A stretch of 64,000 nt of DNA from an uncultured Cellvibrionales bacterium. Its GTDB lineage: Bacteria; Pseudomonadota; Gammaproteobacteria; Pseudomonadales; Cellvibrionaceae. Under the pieces are notes generated by a model. The model saw only the letters and a program-made list of their open reading frames with translations, did no database searches and was not told the origin of the DNA. The translations under genes were made by a program, and so were the position numbers. The stretch is from contig CAJWBQ010000026.1 in the NCBI GenBank assembly GCA_913020115.1, positions 1 through 64,000 on the forward strand. Reading direction: 5' to 3'. This document shows, in pieces, positions 45,677-55,700 of the stretch (position 1 is the stretch's first letter; the number at the start of each line of letters is the position of its first letter).

Positions 45677-45985
45677 TCAAGGTAGCTGAACCCAAGCCCT
45701 CGCCGTTTGGGAATATATAAAGCAGGCGTCCATCGATTGGATTAGGCGAATGTCCCCATGTTTAGGCGGGTCATAGTCTTCCAAACCTTCCAGCGCGAGC
45801 ACAGAAGCCATGGGCGACTTATGCTCTCCTGTGTCGAAGTTCTGATCAACGTGCAATTCTTTAGCACTCCAACGGGGCCCATCTCGCTCCACGGGAATGC
45901 CGGCTGCCAGGTCAGCGATAACGAACACCGCTGCGGTGCCCGCCATCTTCTGGTAATCATCTGTCTTATTTATACGCTCTGACAT
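45677..45985 (-). CDS. Uncharacterised small protein
   Basis: 102 residues from MSERINKTDD (a start two codons upstream, 45991, is possible). No family recognised. The sequence is soluble with no signal peptide or membrane helix, and it contains two Trp (GPRWSAKEL; ARAWVQLP). It lies alone between the M20 peptidase and the halogenase block, 166 bp downstream of the latter's last gene, in the same direction. Confidence 0.5.
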   Translation of the reverse strand: MSERINKTDDYQKMAGTAAVFVIADLAAGIPVERDGPRWSAKELHVDQNFDTGEHKSPMASVLALEGLEDYDPPKHGDIRLIQSMDACFIYSQTARAWVQLP

Positions 45986-46157
45986 ACCCACAATTTATTC
46001 TCCGAGAAAATTCACGGTATTAAAACGGAGTTGAGGTACGAAATGCTTGATCCACATTAGCTTTTGTTAAATTAGGAACAAATAGGCTTTGCAGCAGCCG
46101 CTAATTAAGCATTGAGAGCTAATCACCCTGGCTAAAGCAATGAATTATAGAGAGGTA

Positions 46158-47750
46158 CTAAATAGTTTGCAGTCCAAACTCATTGATCTTGTCGAGCAAT
46201 TCGCGATTACTGGGCATAATCGAGAGCATTTTTTCCGTGCGCTTAGTGTTTTCAGCAAACAATTGCTCAGCTTTGGCCTGATTGTCACGTCGCCGTGCGG
46301 TAGCGCGCGGTTCGGTTTTAAAACCCATACCGTAGAGCACATACTGAAAACTCGCGGTAGAAAACAGCTCGTCAGAGCGGTTTAAATCATGATGCCAAGG
46401 TGCTTGATAACGCCACAAGTTCAGGAGGGTCTGCAAGTTTTCGGGGAGGTTTTCAGGCCGAGTATTATCCACCCAGAATGAAGAATCGCGCCGTTCAGAT
46501 AGAGCATAGTGCAACTTCAGAAAATCGATCACTCGCGCCCAGTGATACAAGAAGGTGTCGTTAAAACGCTTGGCCACAGTGTCCATCACCGCCCGGTTAG
46601 CGGGAAGCTGGTCACTGATCATGGAAGCTGACAACTCCACTATCACCAAGGCCGACGCTTCTAAGGGCTCGATAAAACCGGCCGCCATGCCTACGGCTAC
46701 ACAGTTGCGTTCCCAGAATTTCTGACGGTGTCCGGGATTAAAACTCAAACTGCGTACTTCTGTGGCTTTGGCAAAGTCACCGGGGTTTGCATCGAGATAA
46801 CGTTGCAGTGCATCCTCTGCACTGCTTTTGTCAGTGTGGCTGCTGGAGTATACGTGCCCTACTCCTCGGCGCGACTGCAAACCAATATCCCACACCCAGC
46901 CAGCCGACTGAGCGGTTGAAAGGGTGAAAGAATTAATAGGATCTGCAGGGTTTTCATAGGGAATTTGAATGGCCAAGGCCGAATCAATGAACAAAGTATC
47001 TTTTTTAGATTCGAATGGCACGCCTAGGTGTTCGCCCAAGAGCAAGCAGCGTGAGCCCGTGCAATCAACAAACAGCTGAGCCTCAAGCTTGCCATGATGC
47101 TGCGTGCTCACCGAGGCAATGTCGCCATTTTCCGCTGAATTAACTTGCGTTACATGGTCGCGAACGTGAACCACACCTAACTTTTCTGTGCAGTGTTTCT
47201 GCAGTAAAACGGCAAACTTTCCGGCATCCAAATGATAGCCATAGTTGGCCATAAAAGCGTATTCAGGGGTTGTCATCTGTTTGGGTGCTTGGTGCCCCCC
47301 ACACAGGTGGCTTTGAAATGACACGGCATCGGCAAAAGGTGTTTGCCTATTTTGTGCCTGCCAAGCCTCGGCTAAGTTATAAGTGGCGTATTGATGAGGC
47401 AGTGAAAACGGGTGGTGATAACTGTCTGCTATCACACCATTTTGCCAGGCACAAAATTTTGAACCCTGCTTAAAAGATGCGTCGCATTCACGCAAAAATT
47501 CTGTTTCTGAAATACCGATTTTTTTTAAAGTGGCGCGCATGGTTGGCCAAGTGCCTTCGCCAACACCAATAGGTTTGACATCGGGCGACTCAACCAAGGT
47601 AATTTTCAAACCTGTATCAGTATGACTGAGGTGCTCTGCGGCTAATATTCCCGCGGTAAGCCAGCCCGCCGACCCTCCACCGACAATAACAAGCTCTGTT
47701 ACTGTGTCTGATCCGGAGGACACCTTGGCCTCGTTTACCGCTTTTGGCAT
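46158..47750 (-). CDS. Flavin-dependent halogenase family protein (tryptophan-7-halogenase-like), copy 1
   Basis: 530 residues. The FAD-binding motif IVGGGSAGWLTAGILAAEH (residues ~22-40) and GVGEGTWPTMRATLKKIG are typical of the family. The catalytic-lysine position is filled by Lys94 in DASFKQGSKF. The flavin-halogenase Glu motif appears as GFIEPLEASALVIVE. The diagnostic WxWxIP motif is altered to GWVWDIGLQSRRGVG, so Ile-Pro is lost. Family members use FADH2, O2 and halide to make hypohalous acid. Its start overlaps the stop of the next upstream gene by one base (TAATG), so the two are translationally coupled. Confidence 0.88.
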   Translation of the reverse strand: MPKAVNEAKVSSGSDTVTELVIVGGGSAGWLTAGILAAEHLSHTDTGLKITLVESPDVKPIGVGEGTWPTMRATLKKIGISETEFLRECDASFKQGSKFCAWQNGVIADSYHHPFSLPHQYATYNLAEAWQAQNRQTPFADAVSFQSHLCGGHQAPKQMTTPEYAFMANYGYHLDAGKFAVLLQKHCTEKLGVVHVRDHVTQVNSAENGDIASVSTQHHGKLEAQLFVDCTGSRCLLLGEHLGVPFESKKDTLFIDSALAIQIPYENPADPINSFTLSTAQSAGWVWDIGLQSRRGVGHVYSSSHTDKSSAEDALQRYLDANPGDFAKATEVRSLSFNPGHRQKFWERNCVAVGMAAGFIEPLEASALVIVELSASMISDQLPANRAVMDTVAKRFNDTFLYHWARVIDFLKLHYALSERRDSSFWVDNTRPENLPENLQTLLNLWRYQAPWHHDLNRSDELFSTASFQYVLYGMGFKTEPRATARRRDNQAKAEQLFAENTKRTEKMLSIMPSNRELLDKINEFGLQTI

Positions 47751-49252
47751 TAACTCTTTCCTAAATACTGTTGAATAAATTGTTCATGGGGTGGCAGCTG
47801 CTCTACAGTTCGCGCTACAGAGCTTCGAATGCCGTTTAGAAAAACCTTCTGCTCCTGAGCGCTCATGGCCGCTACAATCGGATGATACTGTTCTGGCACG
47901 ATACCCTGCCCCATCATCACCTGAACCCAGGAATTTTCCAAGAACAAGTCTACATCTTCCCGAAAAATACGGCCACAGCGGGTAAATAAATCGATTCTAC
48001 GCTGTAATGACTCTGGCACAGCCATGTTTTTACAATAACGCCAGAATTCGCTGTCTGTGCGATCAGTGACCTTGTAGTGCAAGATTATGAAATCTCGAAT
48101 GTAGTTGGTTTCCGATTCTGACTGGCGATTAAACTCGGCCACGTCAGGCGCTTTAACGCCCTGAGAGGGAAATAGCTGCAATAGGCGTATGATCGCGCGC
48201 TGAATGAGGTGGATGCTTGTGGACTCCAAGGGCTCGATAAAACCACTGGACAAACCAATAGCCACGCAGTTTTTCACCCAGGTTTTACGCCTACGCCCCG
48301 CCCTAAAGGGTATCACTCGAGGTTTGTTCAATAAGCGGCCTTCAACCCCGTCGAGAAGCTTTTTCTCTGCGTCTTCATCCGATAGATACTTACTGCAGTA
48401 AACCAAACCATTGCCTACTCGATTCTGCAGGGGGATACGCCAGCGCCAACCACTTTCATGAGCGGTGGAACGGGTATAAGGTGTCATTTCTCCTTGAGAT
48501 TCAGTTTGCACCGCCACGGCCTTGTCACAGGGCAACCAGTGCGACCAATCTTCATATCCGGCGTTGAGCGTTTGCTCTATGAGCAAGCCACGGAACCCAC
48601 TGCAGTCTATAAATAAGTCGCCTTCTACCCGAGTGCCGTCTTTCAAGTGCAAGGCTTCGATGTATCCGTTCTCGACGTTTTGCTCAACCCGTACAATGGT
48701 GCCCTCCTGACGTCGCACACCTTTGCGCTCAGATATTTTACGCAGAAAACCAGCGTATAAAGACGCGTCAAAGTGATAGGCATAATTCAGGGTATTGTCA
48801 CGAGTGTGAGCAAAGCGATTTTTACGCGCGGCCTGAATTTCAAGGCAGTACTCTTCAAAGCCTTCAGTGTAACCATCCTCTAGCGACTTCAGCCAGAAAT
48901 TGTGAAAGGTCGCCGCCCAGCAATCTTGGCCAGTGCTGCCAAAAGAGTGAAAGTATTCGTGCTTCGGGTTGCGCCAGTTTTCAAAGCTAATGCCCAACTT
49001 AAACGTTGCTTGGCAGGCTTTCATAAATTCCTGCTCGTCAATTTTTAACAAGCGATGAAAGGTCAATAATGGTGGAATGGTCGCTTCGCCAACCCCTACA
49101 CTGGGTATGTCATCCGACTCAATCAAGGTCACCTTGATTTTGTTGCCAATCAGCGAAGACAATGCAGCAGCAGCCATCCAGCCCGCAGTGCCGCCACCGG
49201 CAATCACTACATTATTGATTTCTTTGTTGGTTTCTAACATATCTATACTCAT
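47750..49252 (-). CDS. Flavin-dependent halogenase family protein (tryptophan-7-halogenase-like), copy 2
   Basis: 500 residues. The FAD motif VIAGGGTAGWMAAAALSSLIG (residues ~16-36), GVGEATIPPLLTFHRLLKI, catalytic Lys85 in ATFKLGISFENWR, the canonical WxWxIP motif as GWRWRIPLQNRVGNG and GFIEPLESTSIHLIQRAI are all present. Among the three halogenase-like proteins here this one is closest to characterised enzymes such as PrnA/RebH and to the indole halogenases found beside TonB receptors. No flavin reductase partner is encoded in the window. It lies between the cupin-like gene (36 bp) and halogenase copy 1 (1-base overlap). Confidence 0.92.
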   Translation of the reverse strand: MSIDMLETNKEINNVVIAGGGTAGWMAAAALSSLIGNKIKVTLIESDDIPSVGVGEATIPPLLTFHRLLKIDEQEFMKACQATFKLGISFENWRNPKHEYFHSFGSTGQDCWAATFHNFWLKSLEDGYTEGFEEYCLEIQAARKNRFAHTRDNTLNYAYHFDASLYAGFLRKISERKGVRRQEGTIVRVEQNVENGYIEALHLKDGTRVEGDLFIDCSGFRGLLIEQTLNAGYEDWSHWLPCDKAVAVQTESQGEMTPYTRSTAHESGWRWRIPLQNRVGNGLVYCSKYLSDEDAEKKLLDGVEGRLLNKPRVIPFRAGRRRKTWVKNCVAIGLSSGFIEPLESTSIHLIQRAIIRLLQLFPSQGVKAPDVAEFNRQSESETNYIRDFIILHYKVTDRTDSEFWRYCKNMAVPESLQRRIDLFTRCGRIFREDVDLFLENSWVQVMMGQGIVPEQYHPIVAAMSAQEQKVFLNGIRSSVARTVEQLPPHEQFIQQYLGKS

Positions 49253-49288
49253 CTCGTTAATACTCGCGGAACAGCAGCCTATTCAACG

Positions 49289-50284
49289 CTATCGATTCAG
49301 GCGGGACAAAACTTTTGCGCGAATTTTTCGAGCAAGGGTATCGTTCATGACGCCAAGACTGCCCCGCGCCGGTTCTGGAATATGCGCAGAGGTCTCATCG
49401 TCTGCGTCAAATACATAGTGATCTAGCAAGTGCTTCCAATGTTGTTTTTGTTCTTTCGGCAGATCTCGAATTGACAACAACGCGAGCTCTAGAACATCTG
49501 CTGGGCTGCTCATATAAGCAGGTGATCGACGCCACCAGTAATTCACCAAGACGTTAAAATCGTCCAAGCCTTCAACGTGATGCCACCACATACTCGGCAG
49601 AAATATGGCATCACCCGGCGCAAGCTCTACCACTTGGGCATGCTTTTGTGCCTCTACGTATTTTGGGAAACGATCTAGATCGGGATTACGGATGTCCACT
49701 AGGCTGATGGCCTGGCCGGCTGGGGTAAAGTCGAGAGGCCCCACATACAAATTTGTCACTTGCTCTGGTGGAAACAAGGTGAAGCGACGACGCCCGACTA
49801 CGTTGCAGGCAATGTTATCGGGTAAATCATAATGCGCCGGAATACAACTGCGATTGCCCATCCAAATATATTGATGCGCAGCCGCACCGAGTTCCAGAGC
49901 ATGCTGCTCACGAAACATGGGCATAATTGCGTCGGTGAAGGTGGTGCCCATGTAATATAAATGTTTATGTTCACGATCGCGTTCCCCCAGCATTAATTTC
50001 ATAGCCTCGGGGAGAGAGGTTTTCAGCGAATGACAATTCAATTTTGACAGCTCGGCATTGTAGGCAACCCGCCCGCCGATATCCGGCTCGCCATGAACCA
50101 GTGTGATAGGTCGGCCGTTATACAGCTTAGAAACATACTGCGCGGCCGCTTCACCGGAAACCGTCGCGTGTTCAACAATAGGCCAATGAGCTACCAAGCC
50201 GCGAAGAACAATAGGGTTCTGAGACAACAAAACACGGTCATCAAGTACGAAATCGGCCCTGCACTCTATTGTGTTTACTTCCAC
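49289..50284 (-). CDS. Cupin-like/JmjC-type Fe(II)-dependent oxygenase-fold protein
   Basis: 331 residues. The fold matches Cupin_8/FIH-like proteins: an N-terminal PIVLRGLVAHWPIVEHA, then YIWMGNRSCIPAHYDLPDNIACNVVGRRRFTLFPPEQ in pieces with the HxD iron ligands (His-Tyr-Asp in PAHYDLPDN), and the distal His in LPSMWWHHVEGLDDFNVLVNYWW. The metal triad therefore looks complete, and 2-oxoglutarate-dependent hydroxylase activity is possible. Homologues commonly accompany SapC and tryptophan-halogenase genes in TonB-receptor loci. Its partner substrate is unknown. Confidence 0.87.
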   Translation of the reverse strand: MEVNTIECRADFVLDDRVLLSQNPIVLRGLVAHWPIVEHATVSGEAAAQYVSKLYNGRPITLVHGEPDIGGRVAYNAELSKLNCHSLKTSLPEAMKLMLGERDREHKHLYYMGTTFTDAIMPMFREQHALELGAAAHQYIWMGNRSCIPAHYDLPDNIACNVVGRRRFTLFPPEQVTNLYVGPLDFTPAGQAISLVDIRNPDLDRFPKYVEAQKHAQVVELAPGDAIFLPSMWWHHVEGLDDFNVLVNYWWRRSPAYMSSPADVLELALLSIRDLPKEQKQHWKHLLDHYVFDADDETSAHIPEPARGSLGVMNDTLARKIRAKVLSRLNR

Positions 50285-50322
50285 GCCCTACCCTCATTAT
50301 TTAGCACGCTAGTGTCAGTAAT

Positions 50323-51042
50323 TTATAGCGTCCTGTTTTTGCGGTCAAACAAAGCCGAAAAATTGCTGAGCGACGCCGCCTGCATATAAATATCAAATAA
50401 ATAACCGCTAGCGTGCAAATAACTGAGCTCTTCGCCAGAAAGTTTTGCCAAGCGCTCTTCGTTAATGACATGAAAGCCCTGAAATTTATACTTTTGCCCA
50501 TTTTTCAGAGTGGTTTCCACTGCAAAGGGCTCCAGCAAATCGTATTTAGTCAACAGCTCAATAAACGGTTTCACCTCGGAAATGCCTTCTTTAACGTGAC
50601 TGAGCACCTCGCGAACACGATCCAAATATGGGCTATTACCGCCCATTTCTTTAAAAAGACTAAGGCCCTTGTCATTGCTGAGCTTGGGACTGTCCATGTC
50701 TACATGGATGACCCAAGGCTGCTCTTCATGACCCAAGCCACTACCACCTGCACCAATAAGGAAAGGCTTGGCTTCAGCACACAAGGGGATGTAGCGCGCG
50801 TCCCACTGCCCGTCCACGAGAAACAAATTTTCGTCGTCTTGCAAACCCAATAGCGCTAAAGGCGTATATTCACCTGAACTATCATTTTTGGCAAAAACAA
50901 TGGGGTAATGCGCTTGCACCGCCCTAAATTCGCGGGGAAAGGTAGGCACACACATGTAATTGTCGCCCATTGCAGCCGAACGCTGCGTATCAATTTTCAG
51001 ATCTTTGTGATCTACATTATTAAGAACTGCCAAATTTGTCAT
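50323..51042 (-). CDS. SapC family protein
   Basis: 239 residues matching the SapC family (PF07277 in my memory): MCVPTFPREFRAVQAHYPIVFAKN near the N-terminus, PLALLGLQDDENLFLVDGQWDARYIPL, QPWVIHVDMDSP, and a C-terminal GFHVINEERLAKLSGEELSYLHASGYL. The name derives from Campylobacter S-layer loci, but in proteobacteria these genes recur beside TonB receptors and tryptophan halogenases in carbohydrate loci, where the role is unknown. No signal peptide or membrane helix is seen, so it is likely cytosolic. It lies between halogenase copy 3 and the cupin-like gene with 38-40 bp gaps. Confidence 0.9.
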   Translation of the reverse strand: MTNLAVLNNVDHKDLKIDTQRSAAMGDNYMCVPTFPREFRAVQAHYPIVFAKNDSSGEYTPLALLGLQDDENLFLVDGQWDARYIPLCAEAKPFLIGAGGSGLGHEEQPWVIHVDMDSPKLSNDKGLSLFKEMGGNSPYLDRVREVLSHVKEGISEVKPFIELLTKYDLLEPFAVETTLKNGQKYKFQGFHVINEERLAKLSGEELSYLHASGYLFDIYMQAASLSNFSALFDRKNRTL

Positions 51043-51082
51043 ATGCTCTCTGCCTTGCTATCCAATTTTTATATCCTTGCTT

Positions 51083-52627
51083 TTACTGACTAACAATGGC
51101 CTTTAGTAAGGCGCGGTTACTCGGCAAACCACGCAAGCCTTTTTGCAGCGTTGTTTCAATTTGTTGAAAATTACGAAGCGCTAACTCGTCGTTATCTCGA
51201 CGCGATGCCGTAATGCGCTCTTCAGGTTTATAACCCATGCCATATAACACGTATTGGTAGCTGGGCGGGCCAAACAGCTCAAGAATGTGTTGGAAATCAG
51301 CGGTACTCGGAATTTGATGTCGCCACAATTCCAACAGGTCTTTGAGCGAATCTGGCACACTTGAGGCTCGTTTATTATCTCGCCAGTACGCTGAGTCTTC
51401 CCGCTCGCTCAAGTAATAATGCAGTTTTAGGAAATCGATGATGCTCTCCCAGCGCTGAACAAACCGGGTATTGAAGCGCTCCGCAACAATTTCCATGGCG
51501 CGCTTGCTCGCGGGCAGTTCGTTGCTGATGGTTTTGGAACATATTTCAACCATCGCAATAGCCGAGGCTTCAAGCGGCTCAATGAATCCCGCTGACATAC
51601 CCACAGCCACACAATTTTTCACCCAGGGCGTAGAGCGGTAGCCTGGACGAAAGGACAGGTCTCGAGGCTTGAGAGCTTCGATATCCACCTGTTTCGTGCT
51701 TTGTTTAATGTAGGTTTTTAGAGTTTCCCATACCTCTTCTTTGCTGATGTGCGCATCAGAATAGACATAACCCAAACCGCGCCTAGACTGCAGGCCTATG
51801 TCCCAAATCCACCCCGCCGATTGCGCCGTGCTCAAGGTGGAAGATTGAATATCTTGATCTGGCGTGTCGTAAGGCACTTGCACCGCCATCGCTCGATTAT
51901 TAAAGAGCACCTCACTGCGATCGATAAAAGGGGCATTAAAATGCTTGTCGATGAGCAAGCCAGCACCGCCGCTGCAATCAACAAATAAATCGGCCTCCAC
52001 CTCACCTGAGGCGCGACAAGTCAATGACTCTATGGCACCGTCAGCGCCTGGATTAACCTGTACGATATGGTCTTGAATATATTTGACACCCAATTTTTCA
52101 ACACAGTGTCGCTGTAAAAATTGGCCAAACTTTCCCGCGTCAAGATGGTAGCCGTAGTTGGAAAATGCGGCATATTCTGGTGTTTGAATCTGCTTGGGCG
52201 CTAAGCCAGATTCACAGAGTTGGGCCTGTGCAGACACGGCAAAGGCAAAGGGTTTATCGGCCTGATGTTTCAGCCATGCTCGATTAAGATCGAGGGCTAA
52301 AGCCCCCTCTGGCGGCGTGAAGGGATGATAGTAATAATCATCGCTTTGGCCGGTGCGCCAAGCAACGAATTTTGAGGCTTGCTTAAAGGACACGTCGCAA
52401 CAGCGAATAAACTCCATTTCAGAGACACCTATTTCACGCAGTGTCATCCGCAGGGTTGGCCACGACCCTTCTCCAACGCCAATAGGCCCTACGTCTGGAG
52501 ATTCGATGAGTGTCACCGAGAGGCCGTCATTTTGATCAGCACGATGATCGAAGGCCAAGCGCGCCGCCGTCAGCCAGCCTGCGGTGCCCCCACCCACGAC
52601 AAGCACTCGATTTATTGTTGCGTTCAT
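51083..52627 (-). CDS. Flavin-dependent halogenase family protein (tryptophan-7-halogenase-like), copy 3
   Basis: 514 residues, clearly most similar to copy 1. Shared features are GVGEGSWPTLRMTLREIGVSEMEF, Lys82 in DVSFKQASKFVAW, the altered motif GWIWDIGLQSRRGLGYVYSDAH (canonical WxWxIP lost) and GFIEPLEASAIAMVE. The FAD motif VLVVGGGTAGWLTAARL is intact. Copies 1 and 3 probably arose by duplication and now flank copy 2, the cupin-like gene and SapC. It is the first gene of the block after the TonB receptor, separated from it by a terminator hairpin. Confidence 0.88.
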   Translation of the reverse strand: MNATINRVLVVGGGTAGWLTAARLAFDHRADQNDGLSVTLIESPDVGPIGVGEGSWPTLRMTLREIGVSEMEFIRCCDVSFKQASKFVAWRTGQSDDYYYHPFTPPEGALALDLNRAWLKHQADKPFAFAVSAQAQLCESGLAPKQIQTPEYAAFSNYGYHLDAGKFGQFLQRHCVEKLGVKYIQDHIVQVNPGADGAIESLTCRASGEVEADLFVDCSGGAGLLIDKHFNAPFIDRSEVLFNNRAMAVQVPYDTPDQDIQSSTLSTAQSAGWIWDIGLQSRRGLGYVYSDAHISKEEVWETLKTYIKQSTKQVDIEALKPRDLSFRPGYRSTPWVKNCVAVGMSAGFIEPLEASAIAMVEICSKTISNELPASKRAMEIVAERFNTRFVQRWESIIDFLKLHYYLSEREDSAYWRDNKRASSVPDSLKDLLELWRHQIPSTADFQHILELFGPPSYQYVLYGMGYKPEERITASRRDNDELALRNFQQIETTLQKGLRGLPSNRALLKAIVSQ

Positions 52628-52708
52628 GTGTTCACCATTTTAAAGCACCCACTCGAGCCGAAAAAATAATCATAGCATACACTCAGCCGTAAACATTTTG
52701 CCTTTGGC

Positions 52709-52723
52709 TTGTAAGCTTCTAAA
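52709..52723 (-). promoter_or_regulatory. Degenerate half of the LacI-type operator upstream of halogenase copy 3
   Basis: TTGTAAGCTTCTAAA matches TGTAAGCGCTTACA over the first half (TGTAAGC) but poorly over the second. It lies 82 bp upstream of halogenase copy 3, between it and the TonB receptor terminator. If real it would put the halogenase block under the same regulator. This is a weak match. Confidence 0.25.
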
Positions 52724-52724
52724 G

Positions 52725-52755
52725 TAAAAAAGCCGCTGTTTCCAGCGGCTTTTGG
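52725..52755 (-). terminator. Intrinsic terminator of the TonB receptor gene
   Basis: GCCGCTG pairs with CAGCGGC around GAAA on the minus strand, extended by A-T pairs and ending in six T. It lies 30 bp after the TonB receptor stop and before the halogenase block, so the block needs its own promoter or read-through. Confidence 0.82.
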
Positions 52756-52785
52756 TTTTCTTACACACTCTATGCTGCTATCACT

Positions 52786-55700
52786 CTAGAAAGTGTAGCG
52801 AACACCAAGGTTGTACCGAGCACCCGATTCAGTAGCACTCTGCAATGCACCTTCATAACGAGAAAATGAGCGTGCGGTTTCATTACCTAAGTTCAAACCT
52901 TCCATAAACACCGAGAGTTGCTCGTTATATTGGTAGCTCATATTCAGGTCAATTTGGCTATATTCCTCAACAAATTCAGGATTGCCATGACTTCTATTGA
53001 TGTTGATAAGAAACTCATCGCGCCAGTTGTAGGCCAAGCGCGCAGAGAATTTTTCGTCTTCATAAAACAACACAGCATTCATTGTGTCGCTGAGTCCGTC
53101 CAGCGCGAACTGGTTGTCAAATTCAGCGCGGTCAAAATCGGCGTTGCTGTCTACCCAAGTTAAGTTAAATATTGCGCCAAAACCTGATTCGAAAGTTTTT
53201 TGTATCGCAAATTCTACACCTTCAATATCTGCTTCAGATTCGTTAATTGGCACAGTAGTGTTGAAGCTGTAAAGCGGATCATCTGATGTTGAGTGAATGC
53301 GGTTACCGCTTACCGTTTCAGGGTAATTGGCAATCACGTAATCACGAATATCGGCAGAGCTTGCACCATTACCCAAGGCCGCCACAGCCGCTTGAAAACG
53401 TGGCCCTTGAGAGGGGTTACGCAAACCAAATAGGTTTTCTGAAGTCGTTGAGCTACCCACAAAATTCTTCACGTCTTTTTGGAAAAATCCCAAGGCAACA
53501 TAACTTGCTTCGTCAAAATACCACTCAAAAGACAAGTCAAAGTTCGTAGACTCATGGGGAAGCAGTGTTGGATCACCTCTTTGAGCATCACCTTCAAGGT
53601 TGCGCAAAGTGCCAATGGCTACGCCACCTGAAATGTCATTGTAATTCGGGCGAGCGATAGACTTACTCGCTGAAGCTCTTAAGATAATGTCATTTTTTAG
53701 CTCTAAGCTAAGGTCCAAGTTGGGGAGTACATAGTCATAGTCTGACTCAAACAATGAAGACGTGCTCTCTCCGGAGTCGACCAAACTGAATTCGTTATCA
53801 GCAACCCAGTCTATGCCTGTATAGGCCGGAACCACAGCGCTAGACTCTACTTCTGTTTCCTCATAACGCAAACCTAGGCTTGCGCGCAGAATACCCACAT
53901 CCAACTCAGATTCAAAATTAGCCTGCACATAAGCTGCGGTGCTAATTTCCTCAGTCGACTGATCCGTTGTCCATTGGTTTGTCACGCAGAAACGGTCTGC
54001 ACAAGGCCACACAGATGCGTTCACGGTATTAGCGCTGTTCGCCGGCGCCTGGCTCGCCACTACGTCGGCAGCGTTGTCGGCAAATGCAAAGCCGTAGTAC
54101 AGATCAAACATGTCAAAAGAGCCGGCGCCATTGGCCAGCTGGCCCGTGCCATTGGCCGCATCAAAATCGCCTTGCAGGCTAAGCGCGGTAAATACTTCAT
54201 CACTCAGTTCAGATGGGTCGCCGTTAGCAGCGCTCCAGTTGTCACGCTGCGCCACCATCAAGCCGCGATGAATAGAGTTGTCTGTGCGAGACACACCAAA
54301 GTCAATACTGGTAATTCCGCTTTCATTCAGGTCAAAACTACCTTTGATCTGAACTTGTTCGATGTCATTTACAAACTGGCTGTTACGTAGCGAACTACCA
54401 GTTGGCTGTAAACTGCTAGCGCTAAAGTCACTGGCTGATAGAAATCCGCCCGCTGCGCTGCGCAAACCCAAAGCCGCGAAGTCTTGACCGAAATCAACCA
54501 CCGCACCGGCACGAAGACCGTAGTTAGCAACTTGAATCACAGAGCTGTTGCCATAGGGGCTGTTGGCTTTGGAGGACGCGTCTGAATTATGGTAATCAAA
54601 TTCCAACACCAAGCGATCATTTACTATCCATTCAACGTTCAGACCCACTGAATTGTTTTCATTCACTTGGGCAAAATCAGCTGTGCCAAAAACCGTGTCA
54701 TCACCGCCAAAATGGTTGAACACTACAGGATAGTAAACGTTGCCACCGGCATTGTCGGCACTACCTAAAGCCCACTCGGTGTTTTCTTCGTCTAGCCCTT
54801 CACCTTCCCAAAACCAGACGTTCAGGGTGTTGTTGGTAGAGGCAATTTCCTGCTCTGAATAGGTGTAATCCAGAGTCGCAGTGATTGAATCTGTAGGTGC
54901 GTACTGAAGCGTAAGCTGGCCATTAGTGCGATCGCGCTCAAACTCGGTGAAATTGTATTCAATGTTTTGTGGGCGAAGGATATGGTCCTGCTCAGTCAGT
55001 TCGCCGCTAGTAAGGCCAACCCCTGCAAACCAACCGTCTACCTGCTGAGTGGACTGGGTGTGCCAGCCATTCGGTACCGACGCTTGACGATAGCCGCCTT
55101 CACGCTCTTGTCGGCTCAGCGACAAGGCGACACCAATGGTGTCGTCGGCAAAGGTTTGACTGAATAAACCTGAAATTTCTGGAGTAAGTTCGGCATCTAA
55201 ACGAGACTCGTCATAAACCGCTTTACCGCCTAAGGTGAATTTCAAACCGGGGTCATCTAGGGGGCGTGTGGTGCGTACGTTAACTGTTGCGCCCATGCCA
55301 CCGGTAGAAATGTCAGCGCGAGAGGTTTTATAGACGTCGACACCGGAAATGCCTTCAGACGCAATATTACTAAAGTCGAAAGAACGAGAAGCGTTCACCG
55401 TGTCAACTTCTAGACCGGAAGCAGGCATTTGACGGCCGTTCAGGGTGACTAGGTTGAAGTTTGGACCCAAACCCCGAACGGTAATTTCCTGGCCTTCGCC
55501 GTTGTTGCGGTTGATCGACACACCCGTTATGCGCTGCAGAGATTCAGCCAAGTTTGCGTCGGGCATCTTACCCATGTCTTCGGCGGAAATGGCGTCAACT
55601 ACACCGCTGGAATTGCGCTTGATGTCCATAGCGCGCATCAGGCTGCCCCGAATACCGACTACTTCAATTTCTTCAAGCGTGTCCGCGTAGGCGCGATCGG

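Noticed and set aside
53974..54390. Long plus-strand frame opposite the carbohydrate TonB receptor
   Set aside because: It is antisense to a clear barrel-coding region, has no family features and no ribosome site; a shadow frame.
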